From NCBI RefSeq assembly GCF_007859945.1, contig NZ_SJPQ01000004.1, positions 248,001 through 312,000 on the forward strand: a DNA stretch of 64,000 nt, in the 5' to 3' direction. This stretch comes from Pseudobythopirellula maris. Lineage in GTDB: Bacteria; Planctomycetota; Planctomycetia; Pirellulales; Lacipirellulaceae. Below, one piece after another: positions 27,451-35,287 of this stretch. The translations under genes and the position numbers were made by a program. Within the stretch, counting starts at the first letter, position 1. Each line of letters opens with the position of its first letter. The notes under the pieces are model-generated. The model made no database searches. It was not told where the DNA came from and was given only the letters and a program-made list of their open reading frames with translations.

Positions 27451-28644
27451 TCATGTGTCGTTATGCGACAGGCTATTGTGCCGGCGGACAGATTCGCGAA
27501 ACTCCGATGGCGTTAGCGTCTCTTCTTGGCGAAAAACAACTGCCAGGCGTCTGGCGCCAGAAAAGCCCGCCCGCTTCGCGACAGCGGGCATCGGAAGGTC
27601 GGTCTCGGTAAGAAGCTGCTTGGCCAGCTCGATCCGGGTCCTGCGGATTTCGTTCAGCACGGTCCTTCCCAGACGCTCACGGAATTTCCGCTCGAGCAAT
27701 CTCCTCGAAACCGCCGCGTGTTCATGCACCGACTCCACGCTGATCTCCAAATGCGCGTGGCTGCGAATGTAGGACAGCGCCACCCGCAGGTCGGGGTCCT
27801 CGACCGCCAGCGTGTCGGTCGAGAACCTGCTCACGACTCGGATCGGCGCCAGGTGAGTCCTTTGCTGACGAAGCGGCTCGCCCGCCATCAATCGCTCGAG
27901 CTGCTCGGCCGCTTCGTAGCCGATCTGTTGCGCCGGGAGCACGATGCTCGACAGGGGAGGTGTTGCGAGGTTGCACTCCAGCTCGTCGTTGTCCACGCCC
28001 AGCAAAGCCACCTGGTTCGGCACGTCGAGCTTCAGTTGCCGGCATATGTCGGCGAGTTCACGAGCTGGAACGTCGTTGCTCGAAAGGATCGCCACGGGCT
28101 TGCTCAGTTCGTTGAGCCACGCCCGCACGCAAGCGTCAACGTTCACCCAGCTCACGTCGGCCGAGGGACGCGGCAAGTACTCGGCGTAGCAAGCGGTAGC
28201 CGAATAGCCCCTGGCGGCGAGCGCTTCGCGGAAGCCGGCCTCACGCTCGCGGCTGAATCCGGCATGGGCACTGCCGAAGAAACCAAAGTTGGTGAATCCT
28301 CGGTCCATGAAGTAGGCGGCGGCCATCCGGCCGACGGCGCCATGGTCGGCTTCGACCAGCGGGTGGTTCAGTTCCGACAGCGTGCTGGTGGTGTTGACCA
28401 AAGGCACACGGAGCTCGCCGAGCTCCTCGGCGACCTTGCGGTCGAGCAGGTGGGCAATAACGCCGTCGGGGCCCCACTCCCGGAGTGGCTTGAGGACGTG
28501 CTGCGCCATCGGCCCATCGCGGATCACCCAACCGGCGTGCGAATGGGCGTACGCCTGCACCCCCCGCATGACCTCGCGGTTGTAGGCGAGGTCTTGGCCC
28601 ATGATCAGGGCGACCCGCCGACTTGCTAGTTTTTCGGGCTTCAT
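27451..28644 (-). CDS. XylR-like AraC-family transcriptional regulator with sugar-binding domain
   Basis: 397 residues from ATG 28644; an in-frame GTG at 28653 is an alternative. The N-terminal two thirds is a LacI/periplasmic-binding-type effector domain (VALIMGQDLAYNREVMRGVQAYA, GVIAHLLDR, AILSSNDVPARELADICRQL, VALLGVDNDE, SSIVLPAQQIGYEAAEQLERL). The last 110 residues are an AraC double helix-turn-helix (ISVESVHEHAAVSRRLLERKF, RTRIELAKQLLTETDLPM, VAKRAGFSGARRLAVVFRQE). This is the architecture of XylR, which binds a sugar and activates catabolic genes. It is divergent from the sugar transporter genes and probably controls both sides. Confidence 0.93.
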   Translation of the reverse strand: MKPEKLASRRVALIMGQDLAYNREVMRGVQAYAHSHAGWVIRDGPMAQHVLKPLREWGPDGVIAHLLDRKVAEELGELRVPLVNTTSTLSELNHPLVEADHGAVGRMAAAYFMDRGFTNFGFFGSAHAGFSREREAGFREALAARGYSATACYAEYLPRPSADVSWVNVDACVRAWLNELSKPVAILSSNDVPARELADICRQLKLDVPNQVALLGVDNDELECNLATPPLSSIVLPAQQIGYEAAEQLERLMAGEPLRQQRTHLAPIRVVSRFSTDTLAVEDPDLRVALSYIRSHAHLEISVESVHEHAAVSRRLLERKFRERLGRTVLNEIRRTRIELAKQLLTETDLPMPAVAKRAGFSGARRLAVVFRQEETLTPSEFRESVRRHNSLSHNDT

Positions 28645-28781
28645 TTGCCCCACGGCCGTATCTCCGGTTTACGAGAACCGCTTGGGAGGCTTCCAGTCGG
28701 GTAGCAAAAAATGCCTCACACCCGCTGGAAAAATACTTTAACATGATTACGCTCAAAGAAAAGTAGTTCGCCGATCGCCCT
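28645..28781. promoter_or_regulatory. Divergent promoter region of regulator and sugar ABC transporter
   Basis: The 137-bp gap between the two divergent starts is AT-richer than its surroundings. A 6-bp inverted repeat, TACTTT (28734-28739) and AAAGTA (28760-28765), could be a half-site pair for the AraC-type regulator. The link is only positional; no consensus for this regulator subfamily can be applied by eye. Confidence 0.35.
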
Positions 28782-30335
28782 ATGCAAGCCACCCCCCCAA
28801 CCGACTGCCCGCTCCTGAAAGTGAGCGGCGTTTCGAAGAGCTTCGGCCACGTTTCGGTGCTGCGCGACGTCGATTTCGAGCTGGCCGCGGGCGAGGCGCA
28901 CATCCTTGCCGGCGAGAATGGCGCCGGTAAGAGCACCCTCATCAAGATCCTTGCCGGGGTGCACACCGACTACCAAGGGCGCCTCGCGATCGAGGGTCAC
29001 GAGGTTCGTTTCCGTGATCCCAGCGAAGCGGTCGAGCATGGGGTGGCGGTGATTCACCAGGAGCTCTCGCTCATCGGCCCGATGTCGATCGCCGACAACC
29101 TGTTCCTGGGACGACCACAAACCTCGTGCGGGTTCGTGCGGGACGGGCGCCAGCGTGAGCTGGCCCGCGAGTGGCTCCGCGAACTCGACATCGACGCCGA
29201 TCCCTCGACGCCCGTCGAGGCCCTGGCGATCTCCACGCAGCAGCGGCTGGAGATCGCCAAAGCATTGTCGCTCGACGCCAAGATTCTCGTGATGGACGAG
29301 CCGACCAGCTCGCTCAACGCGCACGAAGTGGAGAAGCTCTTCAAGCTCATCGACGAGCTGCGAGCCGCCGGGGTGGGAATCATCTACATCAGCCACAAGA
29401 TGGACGAGATCGAGCGGATCGCCGACCGGGTCACGGTGCTCCGCGACGGCCGGCGTGTGGCGTCGGCCCCCGCCAGCGAGGCGCCGGCCGAGAAGATCAT
29501 CGAGTGGATGGTGGGTCGCGAGGTGGAGCAGCAATTCTCCGCCACTGCCCGCAGCCCCTCGGAGCCGCGACTTGAGGTCAGCGAGTTCAGCGTCCCTAGC
29601 CCCAGTGGGCCGGGGTTGGCTGTCGACGCCGTTTCGTTGTCGGTCCGGCGGGGCGAGGTGGTCGGCGTCGGTGGCCTGCAGGGTTCGGGGGCCAGTGAGC
29701 TGCTGCTGGGCCTTTTCGGTGCGACGGCCGGTTGTCGTGGCCGGGTCGCGGTCGATGGCCAGCCAGTCGAGGTCCGATCTCCACGCCAAGCGATCCGGCA
29801 GGGCCTTGCCTTGCTCACGGCAGATCGCAAGACGAGCGGCCTGGTGCTGCCTATGTCGATCACGGCGAACACCACGCTGGCCAGCCTGCCAGCGTTCTCA
29901 ATGGCCGGCTGGCTCCGGCCACGCAGAGAGTTGGTCGCCGCCGAGCGTCACTCCGAGGCGTTGCGGCTGCGGGCGGCGAGCCTTGACATGCCGGTCGGGG
30001 CGCTCTCGGGGGGGAACCAGCAGAAAGTCGCACTCGCCAAGTGGCTCGAGACGGCCCCCCGCGTGCTGCTCCTCGACGAGCCAACCCGCGGCGTCGATGT
30101 CGGCGCTAAACGCGAGATCTACGAACTCATCGACCGCTGGGCCGAGGCGGGCATGGCGATCCTACTCATCTCGACCGAGATGCCGGAGCTGCTCGCCCTC
30201 AGCGACCGGATCGTCGTGCTGCACCGCGGACGTATCATCACCACCCTCGACCGCGCCGAAGCGTCTGCCGAGACGGTGCTCGCCGCCGCTATGGGATCCG
30301 AAGCCCTCACTCCGACTGCCGCAATCGATGCCTGA
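28782..30335 (+). CDS. Sugar ABC transporter ATP-binding protein (RbsA-type)
   Basis: 517 residues with two fused ABC cassettes. The first has Walker A GENGAGKST (44-52), a modified signature (AISTQQRLEIAKAL) and Walker B ILVMDEPTSSL. The second has the degenerate Walker A region typical of RbsA/MglA (GLQGSGASELLLGL), signature LSGGNQQKVALAKWL and Walker B LLLDEPTRGVD. These proteins power uptake of pentoses, fructose or galactose in the CUT2 class. The start ATG 28782 follows the divergent promoter region. It overlaps the permease gene by 8 bp. Confidence 0.95.
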   Translation: MQATPPTDCPLLKVSGVSKSFGHVSVLRDVDFELAAGEAHILAGENGAGKSTLIKILAGVHTDYQGRLAIEGHEVRFRDPSEAVEHGVAVIHQELSLIGPMSIADNLFLGRPQTSCGFVRDGRQRELAREWLRELDIDADPSTPVEALAISTQQRLEIAKALSLDAKILVMDEPTSSLNAHEVEKLFKLIDELRAAGVGIIYISHKMDEIERIADRVTVLRDGRRVASAPASEAPAEKIIEWMVGREVEQQFSATARSPSEPRLEVSEFSVPSPSGPGLAVDAVSLSVRRGEVVGVGGLQGSGASELLLGLFGATAGCRGRVAVDGQPVEVRSPRQAIRQGLALLTADRKTSGLVLPMSITANTTLASLPAFSMAGWLRPRRELVAAERHSEALRLRAASLDMPVGALSGGNQQKVALAKWLETAPRVLLLDEPTRGVDVGAKREIYELIDRWAEAGMAILLISTEMPELLALSDRIVVLHRGRIITTLDRAEASAETVLAAAMGSEALTPTAAIDA

Positions 30336-31341
30336 TCAATCCCCCCACAAGCTTGTCGCAACAGCCAAGGCGGTGCTCCTGTCGCCGGTCGGCCGGGCCG
30401 TCTTGGCCCTCGGGCTCGTGTTGCTGGTCGGCGTCGCCTTCAACGCGGACGGCGCCTTCTTCAAGACCGGGACCCACCGCGACGCCCTCCGCCAGATGTC
30501 GGTTTACGGCATGCTGGCCTGCGGCATGACCTTGGTGATCACCACCGGCGGCATCGACTTGGCCGTGGGCAGTGTGCTCGCGCTGGTGGCGGTTTGTTCG
30601 GCCACGATGGCGATCCACTGGGAGTGGTCCGCTTGGCTGGTTGTGCCACTGAGCGTGCTGATCGGGGCGGCGTGTGGGCTGGGGTCGGGAGTTGTGACCG
30701 CCTGGCTCCGAGTGCAGCCGTTCATCGCCACGCTGGCGATGATGGTGTTCGCTCGCGGCCTCGCCAAGCAGCTGGCGGGCGGCATGAAGGTGTCGACCGC
30801 GGTGCCGCAGGCCGACGGGACTTACCAGTACGTTGACGTCCCCTCGCTCTACAGGGCGATCGACGCGCGGCTGCTGGGCGGCCACGTGTCGACCGTCACG
30901 CTGGTCTTTCTTGCCTGCGCGGCGGTCGCCTACTTGGTGCTCTCTCGCCACCGTTTGGGGCGAGAGTTCTACGCCATTGGCGGCAACGCCGAGGCGGCCC
31001 GGCTCTCGGGCGTGCCGGTCGTGCGCTCGACCGTGTGGGCCTACGTGCTGTCTGGCGCCCTCGCCGGCGTGGCCGGACTTTGCCAGGCCAGCCAGGAGCA
31101 GCAAGGCGACCCCGAGGCGGGCGCCGGCTACGAACTCACCGCGATCGCCATGGTCGTGATCGGCGGCACGAGCCTCATGGGCGGCCGGGGCGGCATGGGG
31201 CTCACGCTCTTGGGCGTGCTGACGATCGGCTATCTCGACAAGATCCTCAGCATCAACGCCGTCCCCTCGGCCACGCGTCTCATGCTCACGGGCGTGATCA
31301 TCGTCGCGGCGGTGCTCACCCAAAAACGTGGACGGTACTAG
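30328..31341 (+). CDS. Sugar ABC transporter permease (RbsC-type)
   Basis: 337 residues from ATG 30328, which overlaps the end of the ATPase gene (stop 30333-30335), so translation is probably coupled. About nine or ten membrane helices; the CUT2 permease signature is clear: GMTLVITTGGIDLAVGSVLAL, FIATLAMMVFARGLA, GREFYAIGGNAEAARLSGVPV, YELTAIAMVVIGGTSLMGGRG and a terminal SATRLMLTGVIIVAAVLTQKR. It forms the membrane channel for the RbsA-type ATPase. The long frame running upstream of 30328 is only a shadow of the ATPase gene. Confidence 0.95.
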   Translation: MPDQSPHKLVATAKAVLLSPVGRAVLALGLVLLVGVAFNADGAFFKTGTHRDALRQMSVYGMLACGMTLVITTGGIDLAVGSVLALVAVCSATMAIHWEWSAWLVVPLSVLIGAACGLGSGVVTAWLRVQPFIATLAMMVFARGLAKQLAGGMKVSTAVPQADGTYQYVDVPSLYRAIDARLLGGHVSTVTLVFLACAAVAYLVLSRHRLGREFYAIGGNAEAARLSGVPVVRSTVWAYVLSGALAGVAGLCQASQEQQGDPEAGAGYELTAIAMVVIGGTSLMGGRGGMGLTLLGVLTIGYLDKILSINAVPSATRLMLTGVIIVAAVLTQKRGRY

Positions 31342-31401
31342 CGCCACACTGGCCGTCGATCGGCCCACGCCAACACCCCTCTTTCCCCCACTCTTGAAGC
31401 T

Positions 31402-32352
31402 ATGCATCGCACAATCACAGCTCTCTGCCTGATTCTCAGCTTCGCCCTCCCGGGCTGCTCGGGAAGCTCGTCATCGTCCGGTTCACAATCGGACAGCGCC
31501 GCCACGGGCGGCGCCGAGCCGAAGTGGACGATCGCTATGAGTCAATGCAACCTCGGCGAGCCTTGGCGTGCGCAGATGAACGCCGATCTGAAGCGCGCTG
31601 CAGCCGAGCACCCCGAGATCCGCCTTGTCTTCAACAACGCCGAGAACGACACGCTCAAGCAACGGTCGCAGATCGAGGAGTTTGTCAGCGCCGGCGTCGA
31701 CCTAATCATGGTCTGTCCCAAAGAGGCTCAGCCCCTTACCGAGCCGATTGCTAAGGCTTACCGCTCGGGCATCCCGGTGGTGGTGATCGACCGCCAGGTG
31801 CTGGGCGACGACTTCACCACGTTCATCGGCGCCGACAACGTGGCGATCGGCCGCGAGGCGGGCCGCTGGATCGCCTCGCACGCGAAGCCCGACGCACGGA
31901 TCGTTGAGCTCAAGGGGCTGATGACCAGCGTCCCCGCTCAGGACCGCCACGCCGGATTCCGTGAGGGGCTGGGCGACGTGGGCGAGGTGATTTTCGAGGC
32001 CGACATGCAGTGGCTCGAGCCCCAGGCTCGCAAGGAGATGGACTCGGCCCTCGCGCGATTCGATGAGATCGACGTCGTGTTCGCTCACAACGATCCCGGC
32101 GCCCATGGCGCCTACCTCGCAGCCAAGGCGGCCGGCCGCGCAGAGGGCATGCTGTTCGTCGGCATCGACGCGCTGTCGCACGAGGGGATCGCGTACGTCA
32201 ACCAGGGATTGCTCGACGCCACGTTCGAGTACCCCACCGGCGGCACGGTGGCGATCGAGACGGCGCTGAAGATCCTCGCCGGCGAAGAGGTTCCTAAGAA
32301 CATCGAGCTGGGTACGAGCACGCACGCCCAAGCGAAGTACGAGGACGAATAG
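31402..32352 (+). CDS. Sugar ABC transporter substrate-binding lipoprotein (RbsB-type)
   Basis: 316 residues. Lipobox ALPGC places the acylated Cys at about 19, followed by a Ser-rich linker. The mature part is a type I periplasmic binding protein of the RbsB group: WTIAMSQCNLGEPWRAQMNADL, a QRSQIEEFVSAGVDLIMVCP segment, VVVIDRQVLGDDFTTFIGADN, GREAGRWIA and VVFAHNDPGAHGAYLAAKAAG. It captures the sugar for the adjacent permease and ATPase. It follows the permease by 60 bp. The ligand cannot be read directly; the neighbouring enzymes point to a furanose such as fructose or arabinose. Confidence 0.94.
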   Translation: MHRTITALCLILSFALPGCSGSSSSSGSQSDSAATGGAEPKWTIAMSQCNLGEPWRAQMNADLKRAAAEHPEIRLVFNNAENDTLKQRSQIEEFVSAGVDLIMVCPKEAQPLTEPIAKAYRSGIPVVVIDRQVLGDDFTTFIGADNVAIGREAGRWIASHAKPDARIVELKGLMTSVPAQDRHAGFREGLGDVGEVIFEADMQWLEPQARKEMDSALARFDEIDVVFAHNDPGAHGAYLAAKAAGRAEGMLFVGIDALSHEGIAYVNQGLLDATFEYPTGGTVAIETALKILAGEEVPKNIELGTSTHAQAKYEDE

Positions 32353-32474
32353 GAATCATTGTAGTGAGGCTCAACACGCCCCTTGCTTCTTAGAGTCGAG
32401 ACCACGATCCCCCCTTCTTTCCCGGCCTTCGATGCGGCAGGGAATGCACCCATCACAGAACCATCAGGCATCCT

Positions 32475-33965
32475 ATGAATCTTTTCCATCGCTGTTTTCT
32501 CAGCACCGCGTTGCTGGCCTGCGCATCGGCGCCGCTCTTCGCCCAGCCCGCCGGGCCGTTAGGCAGCCTCGAGCGTCTGCAGCCGGGCCGCTCGATGCGA
32601 TCCTCCTCGAGCGACAAGTGGGATTGGCGTAACGGCAACAGCGACAACCGCCAGATCGCCCCGGGCGAGACACTCGTGATCGCCGACCTCGAGGGGCCCG
32701 GCCGCATTCAGCACATCTGGAACACCCTCGCGACCGAAGAGCAAGGCGCCTCGCGGCTGCTCGTGGTGCGCATGTACTGGGACGGCGAGCAGGAGCCATC
32801 GGTCGAGGCGCCGCTCGGCGATTTCTTCGTCATCGGCCACGGGGTGAACCGGCCGATGGAGTCGCTGCCCGTGATGGTCAGCTCCGAGGGGCGCTCTCGC
32901 AACTGCTACTGGCCGATGCCGTTTCGCAAGAGCGCCAAGGTCACCATTACGAACGAGGGCAAGCTGCCGGTCGGGGCGTTCTACTACTACGTCGACTGGC
33001 AGAAGCTCCCCTCGCTGCCCGAAGAGACCCCCTACTTCCACGCCCAGTACCGCCAAGAGTACCCCACCACCGAGGGCCAGGACTACCTGATCGCCGACAT
33101 CGAGGGCCGCGGCCACTACGTCGGCACGGTGCTCAACGTCCGCCAGCGGGCGGGCGGTTGGTTTGGCGAAGGGGACGACTTTTTCTACATCGACGGCGAA
33201 GAGATCCCCTCGATTCAGGGCACCGGCACCGAGGACTACTTCTGCGACGCCTGGGGCTTTCGCGAGTTTGATGGCCCCTACTACGGCGTGCCGATCTTTG
33301 ACCACTACCAGCCTAAAGGTCTGATCACCGCTTACCGTTGGCACGTGGCCGACCCGGTAAGCTTTGAGAAGTCGCTGCGGATGGAGATCGAGCACAAGGG
33401 AGCGGCGTTCGATGAAGAGGGCGAGCTGCGCAGCGGCTACGAGCCGCGCGTGGAGGACTTCGCCTCGGTCGCGTACTGGTACCAACTCGAGCCGCACAAG
33501 CCGTTCCCGGCCTTCCCCAAGGCCGAGGACCGACTCTACCGAGACTTCAAGAACCGCTTCGAGTCGGAGCTCTATGTTTCTTCGGCCCGGGTCAGCCGCG
33601 GCGATCTCTCCGCCCAGGAGGGGGGGCAATGGAGCAACAACGCCCAGCTCTTCTGGCGGCCGCCGGTGGCCGATCAGTCGCTCGAGTTGCCGCTGCTCAT
33701 CCGCGAGAGCGGCTCGTACAAGCTGACGCTCGTGATGAGCCAATCGTGGGATTATGGCAAGTTCGAGGTGCTCCTCGACGGCGAATCGCAGGGCGAGCCG
33801 GTCGACCTGTACAGCAAGTCGCTCGCCAGCAAGAAGCACTTCCTGCCCCCGCTCACACTCGAAGAAGGGGAGCACACCCTCACGCTCCGCAACGTCGGCA
33901 AATCAGACGAAAGCGGCGGCTACTTCCTCGGCATCGACATGGTCATCGCGACCCAAGCCGAGTGA
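32475..33965 (+). CDS. DUF2961/GH172-family glycoside hydrolase
   Basis: 496 residues. Signal peptide (1-23, ending LFA). The double jelly-roll DUF2961 family, now GH172, is recognised by GPGRIQHIW near the start, SRNCYWPMPF, GAFYYYVDWQ and above all GTGTEDYF (249-256), whose Glu253 is the expected catalytic residue, followed by the DAWGF segment. Known GH172 enzymes handle alpha-D-fructofuranosides (difructose dianhydride) and D-arabinofuranosides. A C-terminal beta domain (400-490) ends the protein. It is 122 bp after the binding-protein gene, so the enzyme and transporter probably work on the same sugar. Confidence 0.92.
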   Translation: MNLFHRCFLSTALLACASAPLFAQPAGPLGSLERLQPGRSMRSSSSDKWDWRNGNSDNRQIAPGETLVIADLEGPGRIQHIWNTLATEEQGASRLLVVRMYWDGEQEPSVEAPLGDFFVIGHGVNRPMESLPVMVSSEGRSRNCYWPMPFRKSAKVTITNEGKLPVGAFYYYVDWQKLPSLPEETPYFHAQYRQEYPTTEGQDYLIADIEGRGHYVGTVLNVRQRAGGWFGEGDDFFYIDGEEIPSIQGTGTEDYFCDAWGFREFDGPYYGVPIFDHYQPKGLITAYRWHVADPVSFEKSLRMEIEHKGAAFDEEGELRSGYEPRVEDFASVAYWYQLEPHKPFPAFPKAEDRLYRDFKNRFESELYVSSARVSRGDLSAQEGGQWSNNAQLFWRPPVADQSLELPLLIRESGSYKLTLVMSQSWDYGKFEVLLDGESQGEPVDLYSKSLASKKHFLPPLTLEEGEHTLTLRNVGKSDESGGYFLGIDMVIATQAE

Positions 33966-34009
33966 CCGGTGTTCCTGGCAGCGGACCGCAGACCCGTCAC
34001 CGCTACCAA

Positions 34010-34031
34010 ATAGCCGAGGCGGGACTCGAAC
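34010..34031. repeat. Left attachment-site repeat (tRNA-Leu 3' end remnant)
   Basis: These 22 bases are identical to 48651-48672 in the same orientation. On the minus strand they are the T-loop, the 3' T-stem and the 3' acceptor strand of a tRNA-Leu. The rest of the tRNA is absent here; beyond the 22 bases the two copies share only a few more bases (TGCGG) with an indel. The site lies 45 bp after the GH172 gene, at the sudden change from carbohydrate genes to mobile-element genes. Confidence 0.75.
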
Positions 34032-34110
34032 AACCGCAGGAACCCCAGGAAAGAACGCGAGCCGTGAAGGTGCGGCGCATTATCCGGGGCAGGGGGGATC
34101 AGCAATCGGC

Positions 34111-34272
34111 CTAAGAAGCACCAACCGCTTCGCGTTGGTTCTCTTTGTTCTTGCTACGCGAAGATCCCAGCAGCTTTGCAAGATCGGCCACCGTACCGCC
34201 GGACTTCTTCAGGCTCGTTGGCAGCTTGCGAAAAACTACTGCACCAGTTTTGAGTTGAGCAGTTCTGTACAT
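34111..34272 (-). CDS. Small basic protein, function unknown
   Basis: 53 residues from ATG 34272, which has a clear ribosome binding site (AGAGGGA, five bases away) just 10 bp after the stop of the 2TM/GAF-like gene. The protein (MYRTAQLKTGAVVFRKLPTS...) is rich in Lys, Arg, Ser and Gly with no membrane helix. A longer frame from 34296 would overlap the upstream gene and lacks a site. The tight spacing suggests a two-gene unit with the membrane protein. No family recognised. Confidence 0.55.
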   Translation of the reverse strand: MYRTAQLKTGAVVFRKLPTSLKKSGGTVADLAKLLGSSRSKNKENQREAVGAS

Positions 34273-34282
34273 GTAATCCCTC

Positions 34283-35044
34283 TTAGGTAGGCACATAGAA
34301 GGCCAAGATATCGACTAGCGTAGGCAGAGGGTGCTCTGGATTCCCCTCAATGTCAGACGCCACTTGGGCCAATTGGCTCGCCGCGGTTTCGTCCGACGTA
34401 TCTATTGTCAATACGGCGTAGATTCGGCCGCCGTCTGGATTATCGGCTGATCGTATAGGAAAAGCCAGGATCGCCGTAACCCCTTCTGTAAGCATAGCTT
34501 GTTTCTTAGAAAGCCCGAAAATCCCCCTCACATCTGCGTTATCTCGCCGTAAAAAAAGTCCGTACTCGCATTTAACGCAAACATCCCAGACCAGCCCCTG
34601 ACAGCAGCACTGGAGGCCCAGCCACCTAAAGCACCGCCAGCTTGCTTGCCATGGGAAACCTACTCGCCACCAGCGGATCCCAGCGTCCTTGTCGTTAGGC
34701 TTTAGCTCGTAGTGGTAAACGGCTCGGAACCATTCAATCGGCATCCGCCCCTGTCGCAAGTAGAGGTGGGCTCGAAATAACCCTGGCCTGGGGTTCGGGT
34801 GGCCCGCTTCTAGGCTCCGATAAAAATCCCCGAATCGGTCTCTTATGGTGGCGTCCCGCGCATCACTCAATTGCCGCCGGAGCCGATCTTCACGCCCAAA
34901 CAGCCCGTATAGGCTCATGAAAAAGCTAAAGAAGGCGTAAGCCACTATGGCAAACGGCTTCAAATCATCTGCTGTTAAAACCGCGATGCTCAAGCCACCT
35001 ACTACTAGGATGGTCTGCAAGCCCGCCCGTATTTCCTTGTGCAT
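34283..35044 (-). CDS. Two-helix membrane protein with GAF-like domain
   Basis: 253 residues. Two hydrophobic segments at about 10-25 and 30-48 (ILVVGGLSIAVLTADDLKPFAIVAYAFFSFF broken by a short loop) form a hairpin in the membrane. A helical linker follows, then from about 145 a segment that fits a GAF domain: QGLVWDVCVKCEYGLFLRR, RGIFGLSKKQAMLTEGV, ILAFPIRSADNPDGGRIYAV, LTIDTSDE. GAF domains bind small molecules or act as sensors. Membrane-hairpin plus sensor proteins occur near anti-phage genes, but no effector is obvious here. It forms a unit with the 53-residue gene. Confidence 0.6.
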   Translation of the reverse strand: MHKEIRAGLQTILVVGGLSIAVLTADDLKPFAIVAYAFFSFFMSLYGLFGREDRLRRQLSDARDATIRDRFGDFYRSLEAGHPNPRPGLFRAHLYLRQGRMPIEWFRAVYHYELKPNDKDAGIRWWRVGFPWQASWRCFRWLGLQCCCQGLVWDVCVKCEYGLFLRRDNADVRGIFGLSKKQAMLTEGVTAILAFPIRSADNPDGGRIYAVLTIDTSDETAASQLAQVASDIEGNPEHPLPTLVDILAFYVPT

Positions 35045-35104
35045 CTATCGCTTTCCCTCCCCCAGAATATCGTCGCTGAGCCATTCACTGCAAAAATGGC
35101 AATT

Positions 35105-35287
35105 CTACCCCTCACACCCCTTGCCCTCATCCGCCAAGCACCAGTGCCCGGTCTTCGTGGTCCCGTACCATTTGCATCTCGCATTGTGCCGCGTACCCGA
35201 TCCTTCATTGAGCCAGTAGAGCCCAGCCGCGACTTGCTCAGGGAACCGTTCCTTGGCCTCACTCCTGCTGACCGGCTCCTCCCCCAC
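35105..35287 (-). CDS. Small Cys/His/Trp-patterned protein
   Basis: 60 residues from GTG 35287, inside the end of the S1/P1 nuclease gene (29-bp overlap in another frame). The second half reads GLYWLNEGSGTRHNARCKWYG then TTKTGHWCLADEGKGCEG. The pattern W-L-N...R-H-N-x-x-C-x-W...C...C looks like a small domain I have seen appended to nucleases and secreted planctomycete proteins, where the Cys and His residues may bind metal; that recollection is not checked. The start is chosen because GTG is the only usable codon before the conserved part. It may be a companion of the nuclease. Confidence 0.5.
   Translation of the reverse strand: MGEEPVSRSEAKERFPEQVAAGLYWLNEGSGTRHNARCKWYGTTKTGHWCLADEGKGCEG

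Noticed and set aside
32559-33875. Minus-strand open frame of 438 codons opposite the GH172 gene
   Set aside because: Shadow; repetitive Val/Arg/Leu content and no domain, whereas the plus strand carries GTGTEDYF.
34001-34110. A complete tRNA at the left junction
   Set aside because: Beyond the 22 shared bases there is no T-stem partner, anticodon arm or 5' acceptor strand.
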